From positions 1 through 64,000 of the forward strand of contig NZ_QBKI01000003.1 of NCBI RefSeq assembly GCF_003054055.1: a stretch of DNA of 64,000 bases, given 5' to 3'. The DNA is from Pontibacter mucosus (GTDB lineage Bacteria; Bacteroidota; Bacteroidia; Cytophagales; Hymenobacteraceae). The position numbers and the translations under genes are program-made. Shown here piece after piece: positions 53,044 through 62,054 of the stretch. Under the pieces are notes generated by a model, which saw only the letters and a program-made list of their open reading frames with translations, ran no database searches and was not told the DNA's origin. Every line of letters begins with the position of its first letter. Position 1 is the stretch's first letter.

Positions 53044-54318
53044 TTAAAGCAGGAACTCCCGGAGGTGCTTCAGCGCTAATTCTGCGCTACGGCCATCAAA
53101 TGGGGTTCCTACAGTTGCGTTAAAGTAGCTTGCTCTACTGTAAACGCTGGGTTTGTGCTCCATATTCTCTCGGAGCATAAATATTAATTCTTCCGGACCT
53201 GCCATGGCATCAATCAGGCCATGTTGTACAAAACCGTAATAGTCCACCAGCTTGTGCTTCGGGTTAAAGTCGTAAAAGATGGACCAGACGTTGAGCAGGA
53301 CTGCCTCCAGGTGGATACCGGAGTTGCCGCTGAGCTGCACATCCACCTGGCGCAGGTAGTCGAATGTGGGTACTGAGCGGCTGTCGGAGAGGCTGATTTG
53401 AGGGCTTATACGTTGCAGTCTGTCAAAGTTCCGGGTGTCTCGCGGGTGGGGACGGAGGAGGATGCGGATCGTGGGCAACTCTCTGGTAAGTTGAATGAGT
53501 ACTTTTTCAACCTCTCCCAGGTCATCCATCAGGTTACAGCCAATACCGATAGTTTGGATGGTTTCGCTTTTATTCCGGAAGGGCATGTAGGCATCGGCTT
53601 TGGGCATGCCAATCAGTTCTACCTTTCCTTCTACCGGACCGCATAGTTTATACTTGTCCAGCGCATCCTGCCCCTCCAAGAGGTTCAGGTCGTAAGCCAG
53701 GGGCGGAAACATGGGGCTGACGCTGGCGTGCTGGATGTATATGGTTTTGATGCCCATACTTTTTGCCGCCAGGAGCAAAGCGCGGGCATCGGCGTTGTGG
53801 TCGTTGGCAAAGACAATGGCCTTGGGTTTATAGGTTTGCAGCTTGCGCAGGTATACTTCGTAAAAGCCCACGGCATCAAAAAGTACATCGAAAAAACGGG
53901 TGGTACTGGCCTTTTTATACTTTAAAAAATGAAGGAGTAGCGGAATAAATTTGTAGTAGTACAGCAGTTTGCTCCGCAGCGAAAGGCGCTCTACCACTGC
54001 GTTATACTTGCCAATCTGCTTGCGCTGACCTGCTACAAACACAGCTTCGGGCAGGGCTTCTTCTATAAACTTGAGGCTGTCGTAATTATTCTGGCTCACC
54101 ACATACAGCCATACCTTGCCGCGCAGTTTCTCCGGCCGCTCTACCGACTCAAACAGGTTGCCCAAGAGGCGCACCACCGTATAGCCGGCCACTTTTAGCA
54201 GGCGCATCAGCGGGTTTTGGGGGGATACGACGCTTTTGGCACTTTCCGGGAGGCGTAGAAAAGCCTCTGAAAAGTGCAGGTACAAGATTTCGCTATAGCG
54301 GGTAAACCACTTATGCAT
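53044..54318 (-). CDS. putative glycosyltransferase, GT-B like, of the pse operon
   Basis: A 424-residue soluble protein. Two Rossmann-like halves are suggested by KVWLYVVSQNNYDSL, KPKAIVFANDHNADARALL, KTIYIQHASVSPMFPP, then TIGIGCNLMDDLGEVEKVL, TIRILLRPHPRDTRNF and NSGIHLEAVLLNVWSIFYD. RPHPRDTRN and SGNSGIHLEA recall the nucleotide-binding region of capsule/CDP-glycerol and sialyltransferase-like enzymes. It lies three bases after pseI and six before the deacetylase. I infer a role as transferase for the CMP-pseudaminic acid made by the neighbours. No close family known to me. Confidence 0.55.
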   Translation of the reverse strand: MHKWFTRYSEILYLHFSEAFLRLPESAKSVVSPQNPLMRLLKVAGYTVVRLLGNLFESVERPEKLRGKVWLYVVSQNNYDSLKFIEEALPEAVFVAGQRKQIGKYNAVVERLSLRSKLLYYYKFIPLLLHFLKYKKASTTRFFDVLFDAVGFYEVYLRKLQTYKPKAIVFANDHNADARALLLAAKSMGIKTIYIQHASVSPMFPPLAYDLNLLEGQDALDKYKLCGPVEGKVELIGMPKADAYMPFRNKSETIQTIGIGCNLMDDLGEVEKVLIQLTRELPTIRILLRPHPRDTRNFDRLQRISPQISLSDSRSVPTFDYLRQVDVQLSGNSGIHLEAVLLNVWSIFYDFNPKHKLVDYYGFVQHGLIDAMAGPEELIFMLRENMEHKPSVYSRASYFNATVGTPFDGRSAELALKHLREFLL

Positions 54319-54321
54319 GAG

Positions 54322-55365
54322 CTAAACTAAATCCCAGTTGAGCGGCGTGCCGGCCTTGATGTCCTGCCTGGCTGCTTTGCCCAGCAACGTGTCGTAGTGC
54401 TTGGGGGCCAGGCCCAGCCCCGGGCGGATAACGCGGATGTTCTCCTTGGTGAGCGGCTCCCCGGCCTTGATATCTTGGGCCGCGTATACCGAGCGCTTGA
54501 ACAGGCGGCTCTTCTCCTCGGCCCGCTGCACGCCGTACTGCACCTGCCCCAGCGCCAGCCAGGCCCTTTCCGACTCCACCACCAGCGTGCGCAGTTCTTC
54601 GGGCTCGAGCGAGAAGGCCGAGTCCACCCCGCCATCGGCCCTGCGGAGGGTGAAGTGCTTCTCAATCACCGTCGCCCCCAGAGCCACGGCGGCTACGGCG
54701 GCGCCCACACCCATGGTGTGGTCGGAGAGGCCCACCTGCACCCCGTAGAGCGCGCGCAGGTGCGGGATGGTCACCAGGTTGGTGTTCTCCGGCGTGGCCG
54801 GGTAGGTGGAGGTGCACTTGAGTAGGATAAGCTCCCGGCAGCCCGCCGCCCGCAGCACCTCGACGCCCTCTGCCACCTCTTGCACCGTGGCCGCGCCCGT
54901 ACTCATGATCACAGGTTTACCCGTGGCAGCCACGCGGCGCAAGAGCGGGTGGTCGGTGTTCTCGAAGGAGGCAATCTTGTACACCGGCGCCCCGAGCTCC
55001 TCTAAAAAGTCCACAGCCGTCTCGTCGAAGGGGGAAGAGAAGGCAAGCATGCCCCGCTCCCGGGCCCTGTCAAAAATAGGCTGGTGCCACTCCCAGGGGG
55101 TGTAGGCTTCTTTGTAAAGGTCGTAGAGCTCGCGGCCCTTCCACAGCGAGCCCTCGTCTTCAATCGTGAGCGCGCCGGGCAGGGTCATCGTGTCGGCCGT
55201 GTAGGTCTGCAGCTTGATGGCGTCAGCGCCCGCGTCGGCGGCGGCATCTACTATGGCTAAGGCACGTTCGAGCGATTGGTTGTGGTTGCCCGACATCTCG
55301 GCGATGATAAAGGGCTTGTGATGGGGACCGACCAGGCGGCCGGCGATGTTGATATCTTGAATCAT
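54322..55365 (-). CDS. pseI: pseudaminic acid synthase
   Basis: An NeuB-like enzyme of about 347 residues from ATG 55365 (MIQDINIAGR); a start at 55395 would overlap pseGH by 11 bases. It condenses 6-deoxy-AltdiNAc with phosphoenolpyruvate. NeuB barrel marks: IIAEMSGNHNQSLERA, DAIKLQTYTADT, MSTGAATVQEV, LLKCTSTYPA, LSDHTMG and KHFTLRRADGGVDSAFSLEP. The last ~60 residues form the SAF antifreeze-like domain (LTKENIRVIRPGLGLAPKHY). MTLPG and GALTIEDEGSLWKGR are typical of PseI rather than NeuB. High G+C with no AAGTATA word. Confidence 0.94.
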   Translation of the reverse strand: MIQDINIAGRLVGPHHKPFIIAEMSGNHNQSLERALAIVDAAADAGADAIKLQTYTADTMTLPGALTIEDEGSLWKGRELYDLYKEAYTPWEWHQPIFDRARERGMLAFSSPFDETAVDFLEELGAPVYKIASFENTDHPLLRRVAATGKPVIMSTGAATVQEVAEGVEVLRAAGCRELILLKCTSTYPATPENTNLVTIPHLRALYGVQVGLSDHTMGVGAAVAAVALGATVIEKHFTLRRADGGVDSAFSLEPEELRTLVVESERAWLALGQVQYGVQRAEEKSRLFKRSVYAAQDIKAGEPLTKENIRVIRPGLGLAPKHYDTLLGKAARQDIKAGTPLNWDLV

Positions 55366-55384
55366 GTTGCTTTCTGTCTTGTGT

Positions 55385-56887
55385 TTATACTTCACTTAGC
55401 TCCAGCACGAAGTGGTGCGCCCCCGGGTGCTCCGGGTCAGGCGCCGCGTAGGCGAAGCCTGCTTTCTCAAAGGCCCTGACGGAGGCGATATTGTCCCGCT
55501 GTACCAGCCCTTCCACCAGCCTGACTTCCGGATGCTCGCGCCTTAGCCTCTCCACGCCTTTCAGCAGCACCGTGTACCCGAGCCCCTTGCCACGGTAGTT
55601 TCCGTCAATCAGGTAACTGAGGGTGGCTGTGGTGCCCGAGATGGTGAAGCGTATCTGGGCCGCAGGCACGCCTTGGACCTCCGCAATATAAATAGGAGTG
55701 TTATCGTCGATAAGCCTGGCCCGGAACCAGGCCTGGTGGTTAGCCAAAGGTATGGGCTCGGGGTTAAAGGACTGGCGCCGTACCTCGGGGGCGTTGTTCC
55801 AGTGGTAAATCAGCAGCAGGTCCTCCTCGGTCGCTTGCCGGAGGGTGAGGCTGGCTGAGAGGCTGAGCCTTCGAAACTCCTCCCGTAGCCGCTCAGGGCT
55901 TTGGCCGTCGAAGTAGCGGCGCTGCTCCCGCACCTGCCCTGCAAAAGCCTTCTCTAAACTTGATGGGTCTACATCTGGCAGCTCCTCATACTTTCGGGCG
56001 ATGCCCGAAGAGGTCAGGAAGCTGTAGAGCCCTGCCTGATTAGTGGCCGTCTGCAGCACGAAAAGCAGCCCGCTCACGGCGGCGTACTCGTAGGCCACCC
56101 CGCTGGCCGAGGTCACGACCAGGGCACACCGCTGCATCAGGCGGCACATTTCTTCTGCGTCCAGGTTCTGGTGCAGGGTGATGCTTTCCTTACCTTTGAG
56201 CCAAGCCTGCAGTTCTAGCAAATGCCGGTAAGCGCCGCCCACCACTATTTCGATGGTTTTTATACTTTGTAATCCGGATAGCTCCTTTGCCAGCCGCAGG
56301 GTATGGTTTTCCGGGTCGGCCCCGCCCAGGTTCAATAGCAATCGTAGCGGCCCTTCCGGAAATCTTCTTTCTTGCTCGGCGGCCTTCAGGAAAGGCGGGC
56401 GCAGCAGCGCGTAGGCTGGGCCCAGCAGGAGCCTGGTGTAGGGAGCGGTTTTATACTTTTCTTTTTCTACGCCGCCTGCCACGTTGAGCACCGCGTCAGC
56501 CACAAAAGGGTAGGCGTGGATGTCGTCGAGGCACAGCAGGGCGCAGCCGTGATTTTTGATGACTTGCTGGTAAGCCGTGTCAAAGCGGTAGCCGTCAAGC
56601 ACCACCACGTCCGTCGGCTGCAGCACCTGTCCGCATAAGTATACGGCTTCCTCACTGGTTACCTCTTGCTCCGGTAACACAATCACTTCTTCACATACCT
56701 CCCGCAGCTGTCGCGCCAGCCCTTCGGCAGGGGCTTGCACAGCGAACACGCAGCGGAACTCGCCGGAGAGCATCTGCGCCAGGGCCAGCGAGCGCACCAC
56801 GTGCCCCAAGCCGATGCGGCTGCTGCCGTCGGCGCGGAAGACCACGCGTGGCCTCTCTGGTGCTATGGCGGTGCTTTGCTCAGTCAA
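55385..56887 (-). CDS. pseG: fused PseG hydrolase and PseH-like acetyltransferase
   Basis: A 500-residue two-enzyme fusion. Residues about 14-345 are PseG, a GT-B-like enzyme that removes UDP from UDP-6-deoxy-AltdiNAc: FRADGSSRIGLGHVVRSLAL, LLLNLGGADPENHTL, MQRCALVVTSASGVAYEY. Residues about 355-500 are a GNAT domain (LRQATEEDLLLIYHWNN..., YRGKGLGYTVLLKGVE, ERDN-like VQRDNIASVRAFEKAGF), the fold of PseH, which acetylates the C4 amino group one step earlier. Two consecutive pathway steps in one chain. Overlaps pseF by eight bases. Confidence 0.93.
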   Translation of the reverse strand: MTEQSTAIAPERPRVVFRADGSSRIGLGHVVRSLALAQMLSGEFRCVFAVQAPAEGLARQLREVCEEVIVLPEQEVTSEEAVYLCGQVLQPTDVVVLDGYRFDTAYQQVIKNHGCALLCLDDIHAYPFVADAVLNVAGGVEKEKYKTAPYTRLLLGPAYALLRPPFLKAAEQERRFPEGPLRLLLNLGGADPENHTLRLAKELSGLQSIKTIEIVVGGAYRHLLELQAWLKGKESITLHQNLDAEEMCRLMQRCALVVTSASGVAYEYAAVSGLLFVLQTATNQAGLYSFLTSSGIARKYEELPDVDPSSLEKAFAGQVREQRRYFDGQSPERLREEFRRLSLSASLTLRQATEEDLLLIYHWNNAPEVRRQSFNPEPIPLANHQAWFRARLIDDNTPIYIAEVQGVPAAQIRFTISGTTATLSYLIDGNYRGKGLGYTVLLKGVERLRREHPEVRLVEGLVQRDNIASVRAFEKAGFAYAAPDPEHPGAHHFVLELSEV

Positions 56888-57572
56888 GGCGGTGCAGCAG
56901 TTTATACTTTAGTTCGGCCAGTTTCCAGTCCGTTTCCGAGTCAATGTCCTGGGCCTCGAGCTCGGAGAGCTCAATCACCCCGGAGTTGCCGGTGAAGAGC
57001 CTTTTATCCTTCAGAAATCTATCTACCCTGAACCAATAGAACTGCCCGGCGTCGTGGAAGGCGGCGGGCAGGTCCTGCGAGCGGCTGGAAAGGTGCTCGG
57101 GCCAGTTCATCACGGCCTTGCCCTGCTCCACCTTCAGGCTGCGCCAGATGGGGTAGCTGTACTTCAGAACCGGGAACACCGTGTCAAAATCTCCCTCTGA
57201 GAGCCTAGTGTAGCTCTCCTGCAGCAGCGCGGCCGTCACGAAGGGGGCCGTGGGATAGAGGCAGCAGGCCACCTCAAAGCTTTTACCCTGCGCTTTATAC
57301 TGTATTAGCACCTCCTCGAGCACCTGCGCCGTAGTGGCAAAATCATCGGAGGCCTCCCGGCTCCTGAGAAACGGTACGCTTGCTCCATATTCCTGGGCCA
57401 CCCGGGCTATCTCCTCATCATCGGTGGAGACCATCACCTCGGCAAACAGGCCCGACTTAAGAGCGGCCTCAATGGAGTAGGCAATAATGGGTTTGTCCAG
57501 GAAAGGGCGGATGTTCTTCCTGGGGATACGCTTGCTGCCCCCGCGGGCGGGTATGATGGCCAGGCTTTTCAC
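56880..57572 (-). CDS. pseF: pseudaminic acid cytidylyltransferase
   Basis: A 230-residue CMP-sugar synthase that activates pseudaminic acid with CTP. Marks: LAIIPARGGSKRIPRKNIRPF (about 4-24), KPIIAYSIEAALKSG, STDDEEIA, and LYPTAPFV. The length and the DFDTVFPVLKYSYPIWR segment fit PseF better than NeuA. It overlaps pseC by four bases (ATGA) and pseG by eight, so translation is coupled. Confidence 0.93.
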   Translation of the reverse strand: MKSLAIIPARGGSKRIPRKNIRPFLDKPIIAYSIEAALKSGLFAEVMVSTDDEEIARVAQEYGASVPFLRSREASDDFATTAQVLEEVLIQYKAQGKSFEVACCLYPTAPFVTAALLQESYTRLSEGDFDTVFPVLKYSYPIWRSLKVEQGKAVMNWPEHLSSRSQDLPAAFHDAGQFYWFRVDRFLKDKRLFTGNSGVIELSELEAQDIDSETDWKLAELKYKLLHRLD

Positions 57573-58774
57573 TGCTGCACGAACTCCTTCACCTTCTCTA
57601 TCACGAATGCCTGCTCTGCCTCACTCAGCGTGGGGTACATGGGCAGGCTCAGGCACTCTTGGTAGTAGTGCTCAGCCGCCGGGAAGTCGCCCTTGCTGTA
57701 GCCCAAGTTGCGGTAGTAGGGCATGGTGTGGGCCGGGATGTAGTGCACCTGAGCAAAGATGTTGTGCTCCCTGAGGTAATCGTACAGTCCCTTGCGGTCG
57801 GGCACGCGGATGACGTAGAGGTGGTAGGCGTGGCCGGTCTCTTCGCCCTGTAGGGCTTCCATAGTAGTCTTCAGCGTCCCAATGCCCTCCACGCCGGCGA
57901 AGGCCTCGTCGTATGTTTTGGCTATCGCTCTTCTTCGTTCCAAGCCCTCGTCGGCACGGCTCAGCTGCGAGAGGCCCAGGGCGCAAAGCATGTCGGGTAT
58001 GCGGTAGTTGTAGCCCAGCTCCTGCATCTCCATGTACCAGCCGCCGTGGTTCTCCTCCATCAGCGCCGGATCGCGCGTGATGCCGTGGGTTCGGTAGAGC
58101 AAGAGTTTCTGGTAGAGTTCCTCGCTGTTGGTGGTGACCATGCCGCCCTCGCCGGTGGCAATGTGCTTGACGGGGTGGAAGGAGAAAATAGCCAGGTCAG
58201 CGTAGTTCCCGTTGCCGCACAACTGCTTCTCTCCTTGGCTGTCGATAAAGTAGCCGCCGGGAGAGTGAGCCGCGTCCTCCACCAGCCACAAACCATGCTC
58301 GTTGGCCAGTTTCCTGAAAGCTTCCAGGTTCACCGGGTTGCCGGCAAAGTCCACGGGGATAATGCCGGCGTAGTAGCCCTTGGGCTTGGTCTCTATCAGC
58401 TCGCGCACCTTGTTTATGTCCAAAAGGGCCGTGCCGGGGTCGATATCGCAGAACTCGACCTGGCCGCCGCAGTAGCGTACCCCGTTGGCCGAGGCCACGA
58501 AGGTGATGGGCGTGGTGATGACTCTTGACTCGTGGCTAACGCCCAGGGCCAGGGAGCACAGGTGCAGGGCAGCCGTGCCGTTGGCGCAGGCCACGGCGTA
58601 CCTGGCCCCCACGTAGCGGGCGAAGGCCTGCTCAAACTCGGCCACCTTCGGTCCTTGCGTCAGAAAGTCGGATTGCAAGGTCTCCACCACCGCGGCAATA
58701 TCTGCCTCGGTAATATGTTGGCGGCCGTAGGGAATAGGGCGATCGGGCTGTTCTGTATGTTTAGCTTCTGACAA
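57569..58774 (-). CDS. pseC: UDP-4-amino-4,6-dideoxy-N-acetyl-beta-L-altrosamine transaminase
   Basis: A 401-residue DegT-family aminotransferase, second step of the pseudaminic acid route. PLP lysine in FSFHPVKHIATGEGGMVTT (about 197); also CANGTAALHLCSLAL and DAAHSPGG. IPYGRQHITEADIAAVVETL at the N terminus is characteristic of PseC. It is preceded by a 75-base word-repeat spacer and pseB. High G+C and no AAGTATA word. Confidence 0.94.
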   Translation of the reverse strand: MSEAKHTEQPDRPIPYGRQHITEADIAAVVETLQSDFLTQGPKVAEFEQAFARYVGARYAVACANGTAALHLCSLALGVSHESRVITTPITFVASANGVRYCGGQVEFCDIDPGTALLDINKVRELIETKPKGYYAGIIPVDFAGNPVNLEAFRKLANEHGLWLVEDAAHSPGGYFIDSQGEKQLCGNGNYADLAIFSFHPVKHIATGEGGMVTTNSEELYQKLLLYRTHGITRDPALMEENHGGWYMEMQELGYNYRIPDMLCALGLSQLSRADEGLERRRAIAKTYDEAFAGVEGIGTLKTTMEALQGEETGHAYHLYVIRVPDRKGLYDYLREHNIFAQVHYIPAHTMPYYRNLGYSKGDFPAAEHYYQECLSLPMYPTLSEAEQAFVIEKVKEFVQQ

Positions 58775-58848
58775 GGAGTTAGAAAGTTAGAAGGTTACAA
58801 AGTTAGAAAGTTGAAAAGTCACTCATTCACTCAGTCACTAATTCAAAA
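58775..58848. repeat. GTTAGAAAGTT / CACTCATTCACTCA word-repeat spacer
   Basis: Between pseB and pseC. Reiterated GTTAGAAAGTTAGAAGGTT followed by ACTCATTCACTCAGTCACTAATTC. Both word families appear in other spacers. Confidence 0.7.
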
Positions 58849-58849
58849 C

Positions 58850-59869
58850 TTATACAATAAACGCCGGATCTACGTGCTGGCGAATCAGCTCCCGTAGTTG
58901 TTCTACGCTGAGCCAGTCGGTGTTGGTGCCGGAGTTATACTTGAAGCCCATCTCGACCATCCGGCCGTTGTGCGCCTTCAGAAATTCTTCTACATTCCAA
59001 ATGGGGGTAGAGGGAAGTATGATGTAGTATTTGTCCAGTTCCACGGTATTGAGGGAGTCGGTCTCAGTGATCATTTCCTCGTGCAGCTTCTCGCCCGGCC
59101 GGATGCCCACGATTTCCTGCTCGCAGTTAGGTCCGATGGCCTCGGCCACATCGGTGATGCGGTAAGAAGGAATTTTGGGCACGAAGATCTCGCCGCCCCA
59201 ATGGTGCTCCAGCGCATGGAAAACCAGCTCCACGCCCTCCTCCAGGGAGATATTAAAGCGGGTCATGTCCGGGTGGGTGATGGGCAGTACGCCATCGGCA
59301 CGTTTTTTCAGGAAGAAAGGAACCACCGAGCCTCTGGAGCCAATCACGTTGCCGTAGCGCACCACAGAGAAGCGGATGTCGCGCTTGCCGCGCATGTTGT
59401 TGGCGGCCACAAAGAGTTTATCAGAGCACAGTTTGGTGGCGCCGTACAGGTTGATGGGGGCAGCGGCTTTATCCGTGGAAAGAGCCACCACGTCCTTCAC
59501 GCCACAATCCAGCGCGGCATTTATAACGTTCTCGGCGCCCAGCACGTTGGTTTTGATGCACTCCATCGGGTTATACTCCGCAGCCGGCACCTGTTTCAGG
59601 GCAGCAGCGTGTACAATAATGTCAATCCCCTCGCAGGCGCGCTTAAACCGTTCGCCGTCGCGCACATCGCCAATAAAGTAGCGGATAGAGTTATACTTGC
59701 TGTGCGGGAACACCTGCGACATTTCGAACTGCTTAAGCTCATCGCGGGAGTAGATGACCACCCGCCGCACGTTGGGGAATCGGGCGTATACCATCTCCAC
59801 GAACTTCTTCCCGAACGAGCCCGTACCGCCCGTAATTAGTATAGCCTTGTTGTTAAGGTCTAGTGCCAT
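58850..59869 (-). CDS. pseB: UDP-N-acetylglucosamine 4,6-dehydratase (inverting)
   Basis: A 339-residue extended SDR that starts the pseudaminic acid route from UDP-GlcNAc. Cofactor loop ITGGTGSFGKKFV (about 13-25), ALKQVPAAEYNPMECIKTNV, Tyr/Lys pair in LYGATKLCSDKLF (about 142-154) and VRYGNVIGSRGSVVPFF. The 5-inverting class marks KQVPAAEYNP and the length fit PseB. First gene of the operon. Confidence 0.95.
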   Translation of the reverse strand: MALDLNNKAILITGGTGSFGKKFVEMVYARFPNVRRVVIYSRDELKQFEMSQVFPHSKYNSIRYFIGDVRDGERFKRACEGIDIIVHAAALKQVPAAEYNPMECIKTNVLGAENVINAALDCGVKDVVALSTDKAAAPINLYGATKLCSDKLFVAANNMRGKRDIRFSVVRYGNVIGSRGSVVPFFLKKRADGVLPITHPDMTRFNISLEEGVELVFHALEHHWGGEIFVPKIPSYRITDVAEAIGPNCEQEIVGIRPGEKLHEEMITETDSLNTVELDKYYIILPSTPIWNVEEFLKAHNGRMVEMGFKYNSGTNTDWLSVEQLRELIRQHVDPAFIV

Positions 59870-60022
59870 GCTATTTTCTCTCTTTATACTTTGGGCACAA
59901 AATGGTCACCCAATCATGCTGCAAGATACTTATTTTAGTGCAAGCACGCATGCACGGGCACGAGTGGCTACCTATAAAAAGAAAGGCGACCTATCATAGC
60001 CGCCCTTTTATACTTTATAACC

Positions 60023-60147
60023 CAAGTTGCGATTTACTTTGGTGGGAAGGTGTAAACCCACCCCCGCCCCTCCCAAGAGGGGAATTCCTGCAAGTGTAAT
60101 ATTATTCCCCTCTTGGGAGGGGTTAGGGGTGGGTCAATCGCAACTTG
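60023..60147. repeat. 125-base inverted-repeat (MITE-like) element
   Basis: Outer arms CAAGTTGCGATT (60023-60034) and AATCGCAACTTG (60136-60147) are perfect 12-base inverted repeats. Inner arms pair ACCCACCCCCGCCCCTCCCA-type sequence with its complement TGGGAGGGGTTAGGGGTGGG. The CCCACCCC-GCCCCTCCCAAGAGGGGAA module also occurs inside both copies of the ~430-base repeat. No coding content. Confidence 0.8.
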
Positions 60148-60151
60148 AGCT

Positions 60152-61782
60152 TTATACTACCTGCGTGGCTTCAGCCAGGTTCAATTCCCGGGTGGATATC
60201 TCCCGCATTTCCATCTTTCTGATTTTTCCTGTCACCGTCATCGGGAACTCCTCCACAAACTTCCAGTACCGGGGGATTTTGACGGTGGCGATTTTCCCTT
60301 TGCAGTAGGCGGTTAGTTCTTCCGGTGTGGTGGTGGCGCCCTCTTTCAGCTTTACCCAGGCCATAACCTGCTCGCCATACTTGGCGTCCGGCACCCCGAT
60401 TACCTGCACGTCCACCACATTCTTTTGCGTCATCAGAAACTCCTCCACCTCGCGGGGGGCAATGTTCTCACCACCCCGGATGATGAGGTCTTTGATGCGG
60501 CCCACGATCTTCACATAGCCTTCTTCATCCATCTCCGCCAGGTCGCCGGTGTGCATCCAGCCATTTTGCAATACTTTGGCAGTGGCCTCCGGCATGTCCC
60601 AGTACCCGAGCATCACCGAGTAGCCGCGGGTGCAGAGTTCGCCCTGCTCGCCGCGCGGCACGATTTGCCCGGTTTCCGGGTCCACTATCTTTACTTCCAG
60701 ATGCGGGTGCACGGTACCTACCGTCGAAACGCGCTTGTCGAGCGGGGCATCCGGGCGGCTTTGGATGGAGACAGGGCTTGTCTCGGTCATGCCATAGCAC
60801 ACGGTTACTTCCTGCATGTGCATCAGCTGTTGCACCTTTTTCATCGTGTCGATGGGGCAGTTGGAGCCGGCCATGACGCCAGTACGCAACGTGGAGAAAT
60901 CATACTTATGAAAGTTGGGATGGTCCAGCTCAGCGATAAACATGGTGGGCACGCCGTAGAGCGAGGTGCATTTTTCGTCCTGCACGATCTGCATCACCTG
61001 CTCCGGGTCGAAAGAGGCGGCTGTGATGACCATGGTGGCGCCGTGCGTGATGAGGCCATGTTGCCAATCACCATTCCAAAGCAGTGGTAAAAGGGCACCG
61101 GAATGCATACGCGGTCCTGCTGGGTATACTTCAGAATCTCCCCGATAAAAAAACCGTTGTTGAGGATGTTGTGGTGAGAAAGGGTGGCCCCTTTGGGGAA
61201 ACCGGTGGTGCCGGAGGTATACTGTATGTTGATCGGGTCATCAAAGGTTAGCGACTGCTCCCGTGCCTCCAGCTCTGCGGTGCTTATACGTTTGCCGGCC
61301 TCCAGAAAAGCCTCCCAGTCGCGGTCGAAAATTACGGTTTGCTTTGGATACTCGCAGGTAGGGCGTATGGCTTCCAGCATCTCCACATAATTCGTCTGCC
61401 TGAAGTTGGGTGCCGCTATTAAAAGGTTTACCCGGCTCTGGCGCAGCGCATACTGCAGGTCGTTGGTTTTATAGCCGGGGTTTATCGTGACAAGTATAGC
61501 GCCTACGCGGGCGGTGGCAAACTGCACCAGCACCCACTCGTAGCGGTTGGCAGACCAGATGCCCACCCTGTCGCCGCGTTTGATGTTGTAGGCAAGCAAG
61601 GCCTTGGAAACCTGCTCTACCTGCTCCCAGAATTCCTGGTAGGTGGCGCGGTAATTCTGCTCCACCATCACAAGCGCCTCGCGGTCTCCGTACTTTTCAA
61701 CTGTTCTTTTCAGGCTCTGTCCGATGGTTTCGCCTAGCAAAGGAGTGGTGTTGGCGCCATGGCTGTAAGAAGGGGTATTCAT
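60152..61782 (-). pseudogene. acyl-CoA synthetase / AMP-binding protein, broken by a one-base frameshift
   Basis: Two frames together make one long-chain acyl-CoA-synthetase-like protein (about 543 codons): 61782-about 61058 (MNTPSYSHGAN..., with [18 protein letters not shown]) and 61057-60152 ([10 protein letters not shown]..., with [40 protein letters not shown], and terminal GKIRK lysine region). The family reads [15 protein letters not shown] across the join; the sequence lacks one C in the plus-strand CC at 61056-61057. Every other catalytic motif is intact, so the break is recent, phase-variable, or a sequencing error. A start at 61812 is possible but weaker. Confidence 0.88.
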
Positions 61783-62054
61783 AATAATTTGCGGTAATAA
61801 AAAGACACGCAAAATTCGGGCTTTAAGGCTGCTCGGGGTAAGTATAAACGTAAGCTGCTACAATTTCTAAAGGAGAAAAAGCAAGTATAATGGCAAGTAT
61901 AAAATGAGCACAAAGTCTATTTTACAGGAATTTATACTTTATAAGAAAGCAAGTATAGCTACGATTTCTAACCCGAAAGGTAGCAGGAGCGAGGGAGCAG
62001 AAGGTGGTATTCCCCGGCAGAACGACATTGCCGGAAAATGGAAGTATACTTTAA
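61783..62054. other. 272-base spacer dense in AAGTATA words
   Basis: No gene. About seven copies of AAGTATA or TATACTT in 250 bases, including GAAGTATACTTTAA immediately at the end of the glycosyltransferase gene. Confidence 0.6.
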
